From Acinetobacter sp. C32I (GTDB lineage: Bacteria > Pseudomonadota > Gammaproteobacteria > Pseudomonadales > Moraxellaceae): DNA of 64,000 nucleotides. The stretch spans positions 4,092,001 to 4,156,000 of the forward strand of contig NZ_CP098480.1 in NCBI RefSeq assembly GCF_023702715.1, written 5' to 3'. Numbering within the stretch: the first letter of the stretch is position 1; each line of letters opens with the position of its first letter. The translations under genes were made by a program, and so were the position numbers. Of this stretch, positions 27,892-36,660 are shown piece after piece. Below the pieces are notes generated by a model. The model saw only the letters and a program-made list of their open reading frames with translations, did not search any database and was not told the origin of the DNA.

Positions 27892-28986
27892 ATGAACATG
27901 CCTGTTAAGATGGAATTTTTTAAAAATCCCAAAAATCGTGATTTAACTGCTGCAGAATTAGATGCTTTTGCTCGTGAACTCGATCAAATCAAACAAGAAG
28001 TATTAGATGATTTAGGCGAGAAAGATGCCAAATATATTCGCCGTGTCTATTCCACCATTCGTTATAGCAGTCTGGCTGGACGTGCTTGTTTATTTCTAGG
28101 CTGGTTTCCTCCAGCATGGTTACTCGGGACTGGCTTACTCGGTTTTGCCAAAATCATGGAAAATATGGAGTTGGGTCATAATGTCATGCACGGTCAGTAT
28201 GACTGGATGAATGATCCGAAGTTTAATGGTCAAACCTATGAATGGGATACGGTGGGGACTTCAGACAACTGGCGTCAAACCCATAACTATAAGCATCATA
28301 CCTATACCAATGTAAAGGGCATGGATGATGATGTTGGTTATGGCGTATTCCGTTTGTTCCCTGAACAGCGCTGGTCGAAGTTCACTTTGATTCAGCCGAT
28401 CTATATCTTGCCATTTAGCCTGTTATTCCAATGGGGGGTCGCAGTTCAAAATCTTGAATTGGGTAAGGTGCTGTATAAGCGTAAAACCATGGCGCAATTT
28501 AAACGCGAATGGCAGCCTGCGCAAAAGAAAATCCTCAAGCAAATGTTTAAGGATTATGTGTTTTTTCCATTGATTGCAGGTCCTGCAGCGATTCCGGTAT
28601 TTACAGGTAATTTGGTGGCGAATGGGATTCGCAATGTCTGGACATTCAGCATTATTTTCTGTGGTCACTTTACTAAAGATGTTGAAGTATTCCCAAAAGC
28701 CGTATTGCAAGATGAAAGCCGTGGCCATTGGTATATGCGTCAGATCCGTGGTTCATCCAATCTGACTGGTTCAGAAGCCTTCCATATCTTAACGGGACAT
28801 TTGAGTCATCAAATTGAGCATCATTTATTCCCTGATATTCCTGCACGTCGCTATCGTCAAGTTGCACCGAAAGTACAGGCGGTTTGTGAGAAATATGGCC
28901 TGCATTATAACAATGCCAGCTTTGTGAAGCAGTTTGGTGAAGTGGTTGGGCGTATTTTTAAATATGCACTGCCTTTTAAAAAGTAA
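27892..28986 (+). CDS. Membrane fatty acid (acyl-CoA) desaturase
   Basis: A 364-aa integral membrane di-iron enzyme that introduces a cis double bond into acyl chains. All three histidine boxes are present: HNVMH (96-100), HNYKHH (131-136) and HQIEHH near residue 305. Hydrophobic segments lie at about 62-85 and 170-230. Start at 27892 (MNMPVK); a TTG two codons earlier was rejected. It is the effector of the DesT-like regulon, using exogenous saturated chains to tune membrane fluidity. Terminator at 29001-29036. Regiospecificity (delta-9) is inferred from DesB/DesC homology. Confidence 0.93.
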   Translation: MNMPVKMEFFKNPKNRDLTAAELDAFARELDQIKQEVLDDLGEKDAKYIRRVYSTIRYSSLAGRACLFLGWFPPAWLLGTGLLGFAKIMENMELGHNVMHGQYDWMNDPKFNGQTYEWDTVGTSDNWRQTHNYKHHTYTNVKGMDDDVGYGVFRLFPEQRWSKFTLIQPIYILPFSLLFQWGVAVQNLELGKVLYKRKTMAQFKREWQPAQKKILKQMFKDYVFFPLIAGPAAIPVFTGNLVANGIRNVWTFSIIFCGHFTKDVEVFPKAVLQDESRGHWYMRQIRGSSNLTGSEAFHILTGHLSHQIEHHLFPDIPARRYRQVAPKVQAVCEKYGLHYNNASFVKQFGEVVGRIFKYALPFKK

Positions 28987-29000
28987 GCGAAAACGCCTAG

Positions 29001-29036
29001 AAAAGCCCTGAATGCATATGCTCCAGGGCTTTTTTA
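29001..29036. terminator. Terminator between desaturase and DUF4442 genes
   Basis: AAAAGCCCTG and CAGGGCTTTTT flank a 13-nt loop; followed by T-rich sequence and lying between convergent genes. Confidence 0.88.
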
Positions 29037-29038
29037 TT

Positions 29039-29506
29039 TTATTTCTTCTTTTTGGAAATCCACATGGTGATGGTGGCATGGAAAACTTTTTCATTGTGTT
29101 GATCGAGTACATCAACATTCACCAGATATTCACCTGCTTTGTCCCAATCGTAATGCTCATCAACAGGGCTAGCAATCGCAATCAGATCAGTTTCAGCCTT
29201 CTTTAAATATTCAACCGTCATGCCTTTGGGAATCCAGCGATGGGTTGTGGGTACTGTCACTTCAGTCATGGTCCCACCCGCAAGTTCCGCCATGTTACAC
29301 ATCGCGATTGCATGTACCGTACCAATATGATTCAACACGCTCCGTTTTTTCTTGATACTAATTTTGCAGGCGTTAGGTTTAAGTTCTTCAAACAGTGGGG
29401 AAATACTACTGAAATACGGTGCTTTAAGGCACAGCATTCGAGTGAATGTCCATTTACCTGCAGGTAAGACAGAGACTTTGTTCCATAGATCTAGCGTTGA
29501 GGCCAT
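29039..29506 (-). CDS. DUF4442 hotdog-fold protein
   Basis: A 155-aa protein with the hotdog/thioesterase-like pattern: HIGTVHAIAMCNMAELAGG resembles the active-site helix region of PaaI-type thioesterases, and MTVEYLKKAETDL and VFHATITMWISKKKK are the later strands. DUF4442 members lack a proven substrate. It is divergent from a TetR regulator over a short region with a strong dyad, so regulation by that protein is likely. With the neighbouring desaturase it suggests a lipid theme, but that is inference. Confidence 0.82.
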   Translation of the reverse strand: MASTLDLWNKVSVLPAGKWTFTRMLCLKAPYFSSISPLFEELKPNACKISIKKKRSVLNHIGTVHAIAMCNMAELAGGTMTEVTVPTTHRWIPKGMTVEYLKKAETDLIAIASPVDEHYDWDKAGEYLVNVDVLDQHNEKVFHATITMWISKKKK

Positions 29507-29522
29507 GATGAAGCTTCCTTTA

Positions 29523-29557
29523 ACGGAATTAAATTCTTTTACAGAATATAATTCTGT
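29523..29557. promoter_or_regulatory. Candidate TetR operator pair
   Basis: ACAGAAT-ATA-ATTCTGT (29541-29557) is a perfect 7-bp dyad with 3-nt spacer. A weaker copy ACGGAAT-TAA-ATTCTTT (29523-29539) has its centre 18 bp away. Both lie between the divergent DUF4442 and TetR genes. Confidence 0.6.
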
Positions 29558-29617
29558 TTACAAGCTGTGGTCAAGTCATACACAATAGTTCCGATTATTG
29601 GTCATTTTGATGAAAGC

Positions 29618-30247
29618 ATGCAGGCAGCTCAGCAATTATTAGAACGTTTATATCCACAACGTAGATCCTTATTAAAACGCCAGATTTTATCGGATGCCTT
29701 GTCCTGTTTTCTTGAATATGGTCTGGAAACGACCAGTATCGACATGATTCGAGCGAAGTCAGAGAGCAGTGTCGGTGCGATTTATCATCATTTTAAAAAC
29801 AAAGAAGGCGTGATTGCAGCACTGGTGTTTGCTGCATTGGATGATCAGGCGCAGCTACGTGATCAGTATTTACAACAAGCAAAAACACTCAAAGAATTGC
29901 TCTATGCGCTGATTTATAGTTATACCGACTGGGTTTCTGATCAGCCCAAGTTTGCGCAATTTCTTTTGCTCGCTCATCTGAGTGTGCGACAGGGTGAATA
30001 TCGACAAGTCTTAAATGACAAAAATAAGCTCAGAAATCAACTCATCATCGCGCATATTTCCAACTATGCCGATGCCAGTGTATTAAAGTCAGTGCCTGCA
30101 GAGCTGATGATGTCTTTGGTGATCGGTGCCAGTGAAAGTTATTGCCGTGCTTGGTTGTCTGAAAAAGTATTGACTAGTCCAATGGCTTATCGGGAAATAC
30201 TGGCACAAGCGGCTTGGGATTCATTACAACATTTGAGCCAAGCTTAA
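29618..30247 (+). CDS. TetR family transcriptional regulator
   Basis: A 209-aa regulator. The HTH is in RQILSDALSCFLEYGLETTS, IDMIRAKSESSVGAIYHHF and KNKEGVIAALV (about residues 20-70), the standard TetR recognition helix pattern. The C-terminal ligand domain is helical and without a recognisable ligand signature. I chose the ATG at 29618; a GTG at 29567 would add 17 residues and lie just beyond the dyad at 29541-29557. Neither has a clear SD. Likely self-regulating and controlling the divergent hotdog gene. Confidence 0.85.
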   Translation: MQAAQQLLERLYPQRRSLLKRQILSDALSCFLEYGLETTSIDMIRAKSESSVGAIYHHFKNKEGVIAALVFAALDDQAQLRDQYLQQAKTLKELLYALIYSYTDWVSDQPKFAQFLLLAHLSVRQGEYRQVLNDKNKLRNQLIIAHISNYADASVLKSVPAELMMSLVIGASESYCRAWLSEKVLTSPMAYREILAQAAWDSLQHLSQA

Positions 30248-30276
30248 TCAAATAACAACAATCAGGATCATTATTG

Positions 30277-30738
30277 ATGAGAGCAAATCATCAGAAGATA
30301 CAATTTACAGGGGCTTGTTTGTGTGGGGCGATCAGCTTTCAGTTCCATCTGGCAAAAATCAAAATGATGTATCGTTGTTATTGCAGCCTATGCCGCAAGC
30401 AGAGTGGTGCTGCATCGAATGCCTCCACCTTTGTGCAGACGGAATCATTTCAATGGCAGCAAGGCGAGCAGTTGATTCAGACTTATATTAAAGATACCGG
30501 TTTTAATAGTAGTTTCTGTCGGCAATGTGGATCACCTGTACCGAATGCACTAACGATCAACCCAAAGGTGATGTGGATTCCTTTGGGACTGGTTCAGGAG
30601 GATTTTATTGCAGAGCTTGAGTTAAATTTTTGTGCGAACTCCAAAACCAGTTGGGCTGAGACGCATCAAAAACTTACGGAATTTGATGAGTTACCCAATA
30701 GCATTGAGTTGACACATTATTTTGAAATCAATCAATAA
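30277..30738 (+). CDS. GFA/CENP-V family zinc-binding protein
   Basis: A 153-aa protein with the GFA-type zinc sites: GACLCGAISF (residues 13-22), CYCSLCRKQSGAA (about 36-48) and FCRQCGSP (about 85). The family is named after a glutathione-dependent formaldehyde-activating enzyme, but most members have unproven activity. No formaldehyde dehydrogenase is adjacent. ATG at 30277 chosen over a TTG one codon earlier; AGGA lies about 10 nt upstream. It follows the TetR gene by 29 bp in the same orientation, so the two may be co-transcribed. Confidence 0.87.
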   Translation: MRANHQKIQFTGACLCGAISFQFHLAKIKMMYRCYCSLCRKQSGAASNASTFVQTESFQWQQGEQLIQTYIKDTGFNSSFCRQCGSPVPNALTINPKVMWIPLGLVQEDFIAELELNFCANSKTSWAETHQKLTEFDELPNSIELTHYFEINQ

Positions 30739-30766
30739 AAAGCCGAATGCGGACATTCGGCTTTAG
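30738..30766. terminator. Bidirectional terminator GFA gene/receptor 1
   Basis: AGCCGAATG and CATTCGGCT flank CGGA. It is A-rich before and T-rich after (CTTTAGGG, a weaker T tract on the plus strand; AAAAAG gives Ts for the minus strand). Confidence 0.75.
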
Positions 30767-30770
30767 GGTA

Positions 30771-32948
30771 TTAGAAATCAAACGAGGTCTGTAAATAGTA
30801 GGTCCGAGAAGGGCCTGCGTAGATGCCACCCACCTGATCTGCGGAACGGGTGTAATAGTCATGATTGAATAGGTTTTTCACACCTAAGCCAACTTTTAAG
30901 CCTGACAGGGAGGTATCGGCAAAGTCATAAGCGGCGCGAACACCAACAATACCATAGCCTGGAATATTGCCATAACGACCCGTACCATCATTGTTATTTC
31001 CTGAGGCGGTTTGACGCGACTGTGCATAGACATTGGTGTTGAAGGTCCATTGATCACGTTTGTAATCCACACCCGCATTTCCGATCCAGTTTGAATAGAA
31101 ATCCAGTTCATTGCCTGAGTCTTGACCTGCCGATGCGGTTGCTTTGGTATAGGTGGTATTGGCATACATCGAGACATTGGCTAGGTCATCATTGATGGCG
31201 CCTAAATTATATTTAAAGCCGAGTTCTGCACCTTTATGCTTGGTTGCACCTAGGTTTGAATAGGTTTGTGTAGCATCATCACGCTTGAGCTGATCGGCGA
31301 AATCAATATAGAACAGGGTAAATTCAAGTGATAAATAATCATCTAGATAATGCGTTCCGAGTTCATAATTATCTGCTTTTTCAGGATTTAAACCATCCAT
31401 AGTCAAATAAGCACCTCTGGCATTGGTATTGGCCATTTGACTATATTGCAGTGGAGCAAATGATTTACCGTAGTTGGCAAAAATATTCCATTGATCATTG
31501 GCTTTGTACATCACCGCAAAGCTTGGCAGTACAGCGTCATAGGACTTGCTGGCATTCACGCCATTCAGAACTGAATAATCACGGTTTAACTTATACATGT
31601 TCTCATTGGTTTTAATTCGCTCGAAACGAATCCCAGGCGTGAAGGACCATGCGCCTAAATCGGTACGGTTATCGACATAGACGGCATGCGCTTCGGTGTC
31701 GCCATCCGCTTTGGTCCAGCCATAAAAATCACTTGGGCCTGTGTCACTGTTATAATTGGCGCGATCAACGGATTCACTGCTCGTTTCCTTTAAATAGCGA
31801 TAACCGACAGACACTTCATTCAGCGTATCGCCGAGCTGAAATGCATGTGAATAACGTGGTTCAATGGCAGTCACTTTATAATCACGTGGGGCAATCTGAT
31901 AAAGACTGGAACCGCTGCGCTCTACACCTGCATCACGATAACTATCGAGGTGGTAAGCGAGTACCTCAAAGGCATTGTTGTCTTTTTTATAATTATATTT
32001 CAGTGAGATATCATTACGGTTGCCTTCCATATAGTCATGGTTGCGTAAAGACTGATAGGGATTTTGCGCATACTGTGCAGGCGTTAAACCGCCAGGCATA
32101 TCCACCTTGGCTTCATAACGATGCAGATTCGCTTCAATGCTTGAATAATCATCTAAGGCATAGCGGGCTTTTAAACGTAGATCATTGATATTGGCATAAT
32201 CATTTTGATCACGATAACCATCACCATTCACCCCAGAATAGAGCAAAGCTAGACCGAGGCCATTGTCTAAAGTGGTTCCAACAAACAGGTTTGGGTTGAC
32301 TTTTAAATTGCCATTTTCAGCCACTTCCGTGGTCATACCGACACTGGCTGCAAAACTTTCTGGAATGCTGCGCGTATTAAAATTGATAATGCCACCGACG
32401 TTTTGTGGCCCAAAGCGGACAGAGCCAGCACCACGAACCACATCAATCGATTCCATATTGCCCAAGGTGGTTGGGGCCAATGAAAGTTGAGGCTGTCCAT
32501 AGGGCGCTACAGCTAAAGGGACACCATCGATCATCAGTTGCGAACGGGGTGAAAATCTTGAGGTCAGGCCTCGAACACCAATACTTAAGGAAGCATCACT
32601 GCCTGACGTACCTGAATTTTCAGAGACCTGAACACCGGGAACTGTACGCAACGCTTCTTTCACTGAGGTTGTGCCGCGTGCTTCTAAACTTTGTTGCTCA
32701 ACCACAGTACGGGCGCCGGGATGGTTGAGCACTTTTTTGGCATTGGCTTGTTCTAACCAGTTGCCCTCAGCTTGGATGGAAATGGTTGCCAGCGTTTGTG
32801 TGGTATTACTCTGGCTGTCATCAGCAAATGTTGTCGTTGCAACGCAGCTGATCAGTGCTGTGATGGCACAGCTTAGGGTAGAGGGCTTAAATTTTGAAAA
32901 AGAAACAGGATGAGAAAACGAACACTTCATAAGTTGATTGCCCAGCAT
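30771..32948 (-). CDS. FecA-like TonB-dependent receptor (copy 1)
   Basis: A 725-aa outer membrane receptor. Signal peptide (about 20-43, ending TTTFA) is followed by a plug domain with FecA-type motifs: VKEALRTVPGVQV, LSIGVRGLTSRFSPRSQ, PYGQPQLSLAP and IDVVRGAGSVRFGPQNVGG. A 22-strand barrel follows, ending in the outer membrane signature YYLQTSFDF. It lacks the N-terminal signalling extension that FecA uses with FecR/FecI, and no such genes are adjacent. Fur-box-like site at 32987-33001. Alternative start ATG at 32930. Ferric-siderophore or ferric-citrate uptake is likely; the ligand is unknown. Confidence 0.92.
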   Translation of the reverse strand: MLGNQLMKCSFSHPVSFSKFKPSTLSCAITALISCVATTTFADDSQSNTTQTLATISIQAEGNWLEQANAKKVLNHPGARTVVEQQSLEARGTTSVKEALRTVPGVQVSENSGTSGSDASLSIGVRGLTSRFSPRSQLMIDGVPLAVAPYGQPQLSLAPTTLGNMESIDVVRGAGSVRFGPQNVGGIINFNTRSIPESFAASVGMTTEVAENGNLKVNPNLFVGTTLDNGLGLALLYSGVNGDGYRDQNDYANINDLRLKARYALDDYSSIEANLHRYEAKVDMPGGLTPAQYAQNPYQSLRNHDYMEGNRNDISLKYNYKKDNNAFEVLAYHLDSYRDAGVERSGSSLYQIAPRDYKVTAIEPRYSHAFQLGDTLNEVSVGYRYLKETSSESVDRANYNSDTGPSDFYGWTKADGDTEAHAVYVDNRTDLGAWSFTPGIRFERIKTNENMYKLNRDYSVLNGVNASKSYDAVLPSFAVMYKANDQWNIFANYGKSFAPLQYSQMANTNARGAYLTMDGLNPEKADNYELGTHYLDDYLSLEFTLFYIDFADQLKRDDATQTYSNLGATKHKGAELGFKYNLGAINDDLANVSMYANTTYTKATASAGQDSGNELDFYSNWIGNAGVDYKRDQWTFNTNVYAQSRQTASGNNNDGTGRYGNIPGYGIVGVRAAYDFADTSLSGLKVGLGVKNLFNHDYYTRSADQVGGIYAGPSRTYYLQTSFDF

Positions 32949-32986
32949 CTGAATTGGAGGAGTTATTTTTGCGCCGCCATCTTAAT

Positions 32987-33001
32987 TGATTATGGTTCTC
33001 A
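32987..33001 (-). promoter_or_regulatory. Fur-box-like site upstream of receptor 1
   Basis: On the minus strand TGAGAACCATAATCA agrees with TGATAATNATTATCA at all but three positions. It starts about 40 bp before the start codon. Confidence 0.65.
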
Positions 33002-33152
33002 TTTACAGCAATTATTTAGTTAAAATTAATTTAATTTTTACATAAAATATATAATTTTTTTTGTTAAGGGATAAAATGTTGCGGGATACACTGAATCAAG
33101 ATTTTGATTTCATTTAGATTGTGGCTTATCGACTATATTCGCTATGAAAGAG

Positions 33153-33186
33153 ATAAAACGCCGAACTTAAACGTTCGGCGTTTTAT
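33153..33186. terminator. Terminator of receptor 2
   Basis: ATAAAACGCCGAAC and GTTCGGCGTTTTAT form a perfect 14-bp stem around TTAAAC. It lies between the two receptor genes and terminates the upstream one on the minus strand. Confidence 0.88.
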
Positions 33187-33188
33187 AT

Positions 33189-35402
33189 TTAAAAATCATA
33201 TGATGTTTGCAGGAAGAAGGTTCGTGGTTGGCCCACATATTTACCGCCTGTGGAGTCAGATGAGCGGGTATAGTATTGCTTGTCAAACACGTTCTTTATC
33301 CCACCCGCTATTTTTAAGCCTTTGAGTTGATTGCTAAAGTCATAGCCTGTGCGTACGGCAAAAGTTGAATATCCAGGAATGTCACCTGTGCGGCCATCTG
33401 CGGTTTCTTGCGTTTGATAAACATCACCTGAACCCGGTGCATGTTGTTTGGACTGCGCAAACATGTCTGCATTCACTGACCATTGATCAACTTGATAGGC
33501 TAAACCGAGGTTACCCACATGGCGTGAATAGAAGGGCAAATCTTTGCCTTCAAACTTGCCCGCTTCAGACGTTGCTTTGGTAAAGGTGTAATTCCCGTAG
33601 ACCTTGAGACCCTCTAGCGCATCAGCCAGTTGACCGAAATCATAGCTGATTCCTGTTTCAACACCTTTATGACTAGTTGCACCTAAGTCTGTCCAAACCC
33701 CTGTACCGATAGCATCAGGACGTTCTAACATCAATTCTTTATCAAAATCTAAATAAAAGACCGTCAACTCAGCACTTAAACCATTGCCTAAATATTTAGT
33801 TCCGATTTCATAGTTTTTAGATTTTTCAGGATGTAATCCATCCAGCGTCGTTGCAGCAGTATTCACACCACCAACAGACTTAGTCGTAACGAGTTGGTTG
33901 TATTGCTGTGGACCAAATGAAACACCAGCATTGGCAAAAATATTCCAGTTCTCATTGGCTTTATACAGCACCGATAAGCTTGGTAAGAACTCGTCAGATT
34001 TGATTTTTGGATAAACAGTATTGGTGGCGCTACCATCTTGATAAGCTGTGAAATCATTATGGGTATCAATCGATTCAAAACGAACCCCAGGTGTAATCAC
34101 CCAATTCGCGAGGCCAAAACGGTTGTCGATATAAAAGGCATGCGCTTTGGTACCGCCGTCACTGGTGGTATTGGCGATACGCTCACCGGGTGTCCCTGTG
34201 AGCGTGTTGTAAGAAGGCGTGCGTCCTGAGAACTCAGAACTTTCTTCCTGTAAATAACGATAGCCAATGGTCACTTCGTTATCCATTCCCGCCCAACGAT
34301 AGGCACGTGAATAACGTGGTTCAATCCCCCAAAATTTATAATCACGAGGAGAGTTGCTAATACGACTGGTGCCATTATCTGTAATGGATTCTAAGTCACT
34401 GGTTCGGAAAGAATCAACGTAATAACCCAACACTTCAAAGTTATTCAATTCATCTTTATGGCTATATTTCACAGAAACATCGGAACGACGACCCGCAAAA
34501 TAGTTGCGGCTTTGATTGGATTGATAAGGATTATCTGCAAATTGTGCCGCTGTTAAACCTTCTGGCATTTCTCCTCGACCTTCATAATGATGCAGATTCA
34601 CCGCAATCACATCCTGATCGGTCCATTGGTAGGCGGTTTTTAGCATGACATCATCGATATCAATTTTATTGTTGGCTTCTCGATAGCCATCACCTTTACT
34701 GCCTGAATAAAGCAAGGCCATGCCTAAACCGTTGTCCAAGGTTCCACCAATAAACAGATTCGGTGTGTATTTTAGTTGGTCTGTCCCAGTTGCAAATTCT
34801 GTCGTTAAACCAACTGAACCTGAAAATTCTTTGGGGATTGACCGTGTTGCAAAGTTGATAATCCCACCCACGTTTTGTGGCCCAAAACGAACAGAACCTG
34901 CACCACGCACCACATCGACCGATTCAATATTACCCATAGAAACTGGGGCTAATGATAATTGCGGCTGGCCATATGGGGCAAAAGAAAGTGGAACGCCATC
35001 CATGAGTACGGTGGAGCGGGGGGACAAGCGTGAGGTAAGACCCCGTACCCCAATATTTAAAGAAACATCACTGCCACCCGTACCATTGCTGTCTTGGACT
35101 TGCACCCCAGGAATTTGTTTTAAAGCATCACGAATTGAGGTGGTGGCAATCTCATCCAAACGTTTGCGGTCAATAATGCTACGTGCGCCTGCATGTTGTT
35201 GTACTTTTTCAGCATTGGCATCGTCTAGCCAATTGCCTTGTGCCTGAATTGAAATTGTTGCAAGTGTCTGCGTTTCAGCGGGGTGTCCTTCATCAGCAAA
35301 AGCGACATGAGATATGCCACTCAATGAAATGGCAATGGCGAGACTCAGAGAAGAGGGTTGGAATTTAATCAAAGACGCAGCGGAGCAGGATGCAATTTTC
35401 AT
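33189..35402 (-). CDS. FecA-like TonB-dependent receptor (copy 2)
   Basis: A 737-aa paralogue of the adjacent receptor, with the same plug motifs: IRDALKQIPGVQV, LNIGVRGLTSRLSPRST, PYGQPQLSLAPV, VRGAGSVRFGPQNVGG. The barrel also ends in an outer membrane signature (FFLQTSYDF). Signal peptide is about residues 12-36 (ending HVAFA). ATG at 35402 chosen; a TTG four codons upstream extends the frame. Fur-box-like site at 35462-35476. The tandem pair, each with its own promoter and terminator, suggests old duplication with ligand divergence in the barrel loops. Confidence 0.92.
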   Translation of the reverse strand: MKIASCSAASLIKFQPSSLSLAIAISLSGISHVAFADEGHPAETQTLATISIQAQGNWLDDANAEKVQQHAGARSIIDRKRLDEIATTSIRDALKQIPGVQVQDSNGTGGSDVSLNIGVRGLTSRLSPRSTVLMDGVPLSFAPYGQPQLSLAPVSMGNIESVDVVRGAGSVRFGPQNVGGIINFATRSIPKEFSGSVGLTTEFATGTDQLKYTPNLFIGGTLDNGLGMALLYSGSKGDGYREANNKIDIDDVMLKTAYQWTDQDVIAVNLHHYEGRGEMPEGLTAAQFADNPYQSNQSRNYFAGRRSDVSVKYSHKDELNNFEVLGYYVDSFRTSDLESITDNGTSRISNSPRDYKFWGIEPRYSRAYRWAGMDNEVTIGYRYLQEESSEFSGRTPSYNTLTGTPGERIANTTSDGGTKAHAFYIDNRFGLANWVITPGVRFESIDTHNDFTAYQDGSATNTVYPKIKSDEFLPSLSVLYKANENWNIFANAGVSFGPQQYNQLVTTKSVGGVNTAATTLDGLHPEKSKNYEIGTKYLGNGLSAELTVFYLDFDKELMLERPDAIGTGVWTDLGATSHKGVETGISYDFGQLADALEGLKVYGNYTFTKATSEAGKFEGKDLPFYSRHVGNLGLAYQVDQWSVNADMFAQSKQHAPGSGDVYQTQETADGRTGDIPGYSTFAVRTGYDFSNQLKGLKIAGGIKNVFDKQYYTRSSDSTGGKYVGQPRTFFLQTSYDF

Positions 35403-35461
35403 ATCAGGAGGCAAATGCTGTAAATTTCCCGAATATTAATCAGTTATTGCATCGAATGAAA

Positions 35462-35476
35462 TAAGAACGATTATCA
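35462..35476 (-). promoter_or_regulatory. Fur-box-like site upstream of receptor 2
   Basis: The minus strand reads TGATAATCGTTCTTA, agreeing with the Fur core TGATAATNATTATCA at 11 of 14 defined positions. It starts about 60 bp before the start codon. Confidence 0.68.
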
Positions 35477-35540
35477 CTTATAACTATGGAATGAGTTAAG
35501 TTAATTGTTTTTTTGCTAAAGATATTTTTGGCTATTTCAA

Positions 35541-35578
35541 ACAACAAAAAACCGTGCTTAAGCACGGCTTTTTGTTGT
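35541..35578. terminator. Terminator of the SIMPL-domain gene
   Basis: ACCGTGCTTAAGCACGGCT with flanking ACAACAAAAA and TTTTTGTTGT: a long stem with A/T arms, reading as terminator on the minus strand. Confidence 0.88.
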
Positions 35579-35586
35579 CAGAACTA

Positions 35587-36288
35587 TTATTTAAATTGGA
35601 TTGAACCATTGGCACTGACGGTAATTTTTGATTCACCTGCTGCCATGTCCTGTGCAGGTGCCGCTTCAGCCATGGCAAACTTGGCCGTGCCACCGCGCAT
35701 CATCGGTTGCGGGAAGTAGTTGCTGGTATTCAGGTTTAAACTCACCAGGTTGTATTGGCCTTTATTCCAGGCTTGGGTGATGGCTTGCGCACGTTGCTGG
35801 AAGTTCTTCGATGCTTCAATCATCAGCTCATTTTCAACTTTTTTACGCTGTTCATCCGACACGGTGAAGTTAATCGATTGGGTCTGGAAGCTTTGTTGTA
35901 ATTCGCTGATCAACTGGCTTGCAGCTTTAAAATCTTTACTTTCTAGTTGGATTTCCGCGCGGGCACGCCATTCTTTCAATTTATTGCTGTCATTGTCATA
36001 CACAGGGTAGGTACTTTGTGCACCTGTTTCGACTTTGACCTGTGAATATTTGCGTGCAATCGCTTGTGCTTGATTCATCAGTTGGTTGATCTGATTTGAG
36101 AGTTCTGCAGGTTGTTTATTGCTTTTCTCGACATAAAGCACGGCACGCATTTCATCATTGGCAACCTGACGAGATGCATCCGCTTGGATATTCACAATGT
36201 TGTAGTTCAAGTTCTCAGTCTCGTGAGCAAAAAGGCTTGGGCTCAATGCAGCCCCGATCATTAATGTAGCAAGTGCTAAAGTACGCAT
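35587..36288 (-). CDS. Periplasmic SIMPL (DUF541) domain protein
   Basis: A 233-aa exported protein. Signal peptide MRTLALATLMIGAALSPSLFA (21 residues split as n, h and c regions, cleavage after LFA) is followed by the SIMPL/DUF541 repeat-like fold: NIVNIQADASRQVANDEMRAV, VKVETGAQSTYPVYDNDSNK and WRARAEIQLESKDF, with the C-terminal KITVSANGSIQFK strand. Family members (YggE) are linked to oxidative stress or surface integrity without a firm activity. AAGGACAT lies upstream of the ATG. Single-gene unit with its own terminator. Confidence 0.87.
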   Translation of the reverse strand: MRTLALATLMIGAALSPSLFAHETENLNYNIVNIQADASRQVANDEMRAVLYVEKSNKQPAELSNQINQLMNQAQAIARKYSQVKVETGAQSTYPVYDNDSNKLKEWRARAEIQLESKDFKAASQLISELQQSFQTQSINFTVSDEQRKKVENELMIEASKNFQQRAQAITQAWNKGQYNLVSLNLNTSNYFPQPMMRGGTAKFAMAEAAPAQDMAAGESKITVSANGSIQFK

Positions 36289-36660
36289 AAAAATGTCCTT
36301 AGAATTTGGTATCGAAAATTTATTTTTACCAGTTCGATATTAAAAAGAACTGATGTCGAACTTCTGCATATTTTGTGGTGACTTTGTAAGAGATTAGCAG
36401 TGTTTTGCAACAGAAAAATAAAACAAAAAATATTTAAAATCAGTTTATTAAGTGGAGTAATTTGACCATTTATCTAAAAACGCAGGTGGGATTAAAAAAA
36501 GCTTACTTTCTTTAGCTTGTCACATAGTATGATGATAATCCATCATAGTTATTGGAATGAAATATTTTTTCAATAATTTAGATGCATGTAAGACACAAAA
36601 AGTGTTTATTTTATTTCAAAATTAGGTATCATCTCGCTCCTAGTTGAAAGATATAAACAA
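36289..36660. other. Intergenic region upstream of dat, no gene
   Basis: Divergent promoter region for the SIMPL gene and the dat unit. It contains inverted repeats AGTTCGA/TCGAACT (36331-36337, 36356-36362) and TATGATG-ATAATC-CATCATA (36528-36547). The second lies about 110 bp before the leader ORF and could be an operator for the dat-ddc unit. I see no other gene. Confidence 0.4.

Noticed and set aside
31649-32188. A 179-codon plus-strand ORF within receptor 1
   Set aside because: It is antisense to a clear TonB-dependent receptor and very rich in His, Arg and Tyr, as expected of a shadow frame.
32940-32970. CTCCTCC motif before the start of receptor 1, and CCTCCT before receptor 2
   Set aside because: It has anti-Shine-Dalgarno polarity on the coding strand and is too short to call a regulatory element from two cases.
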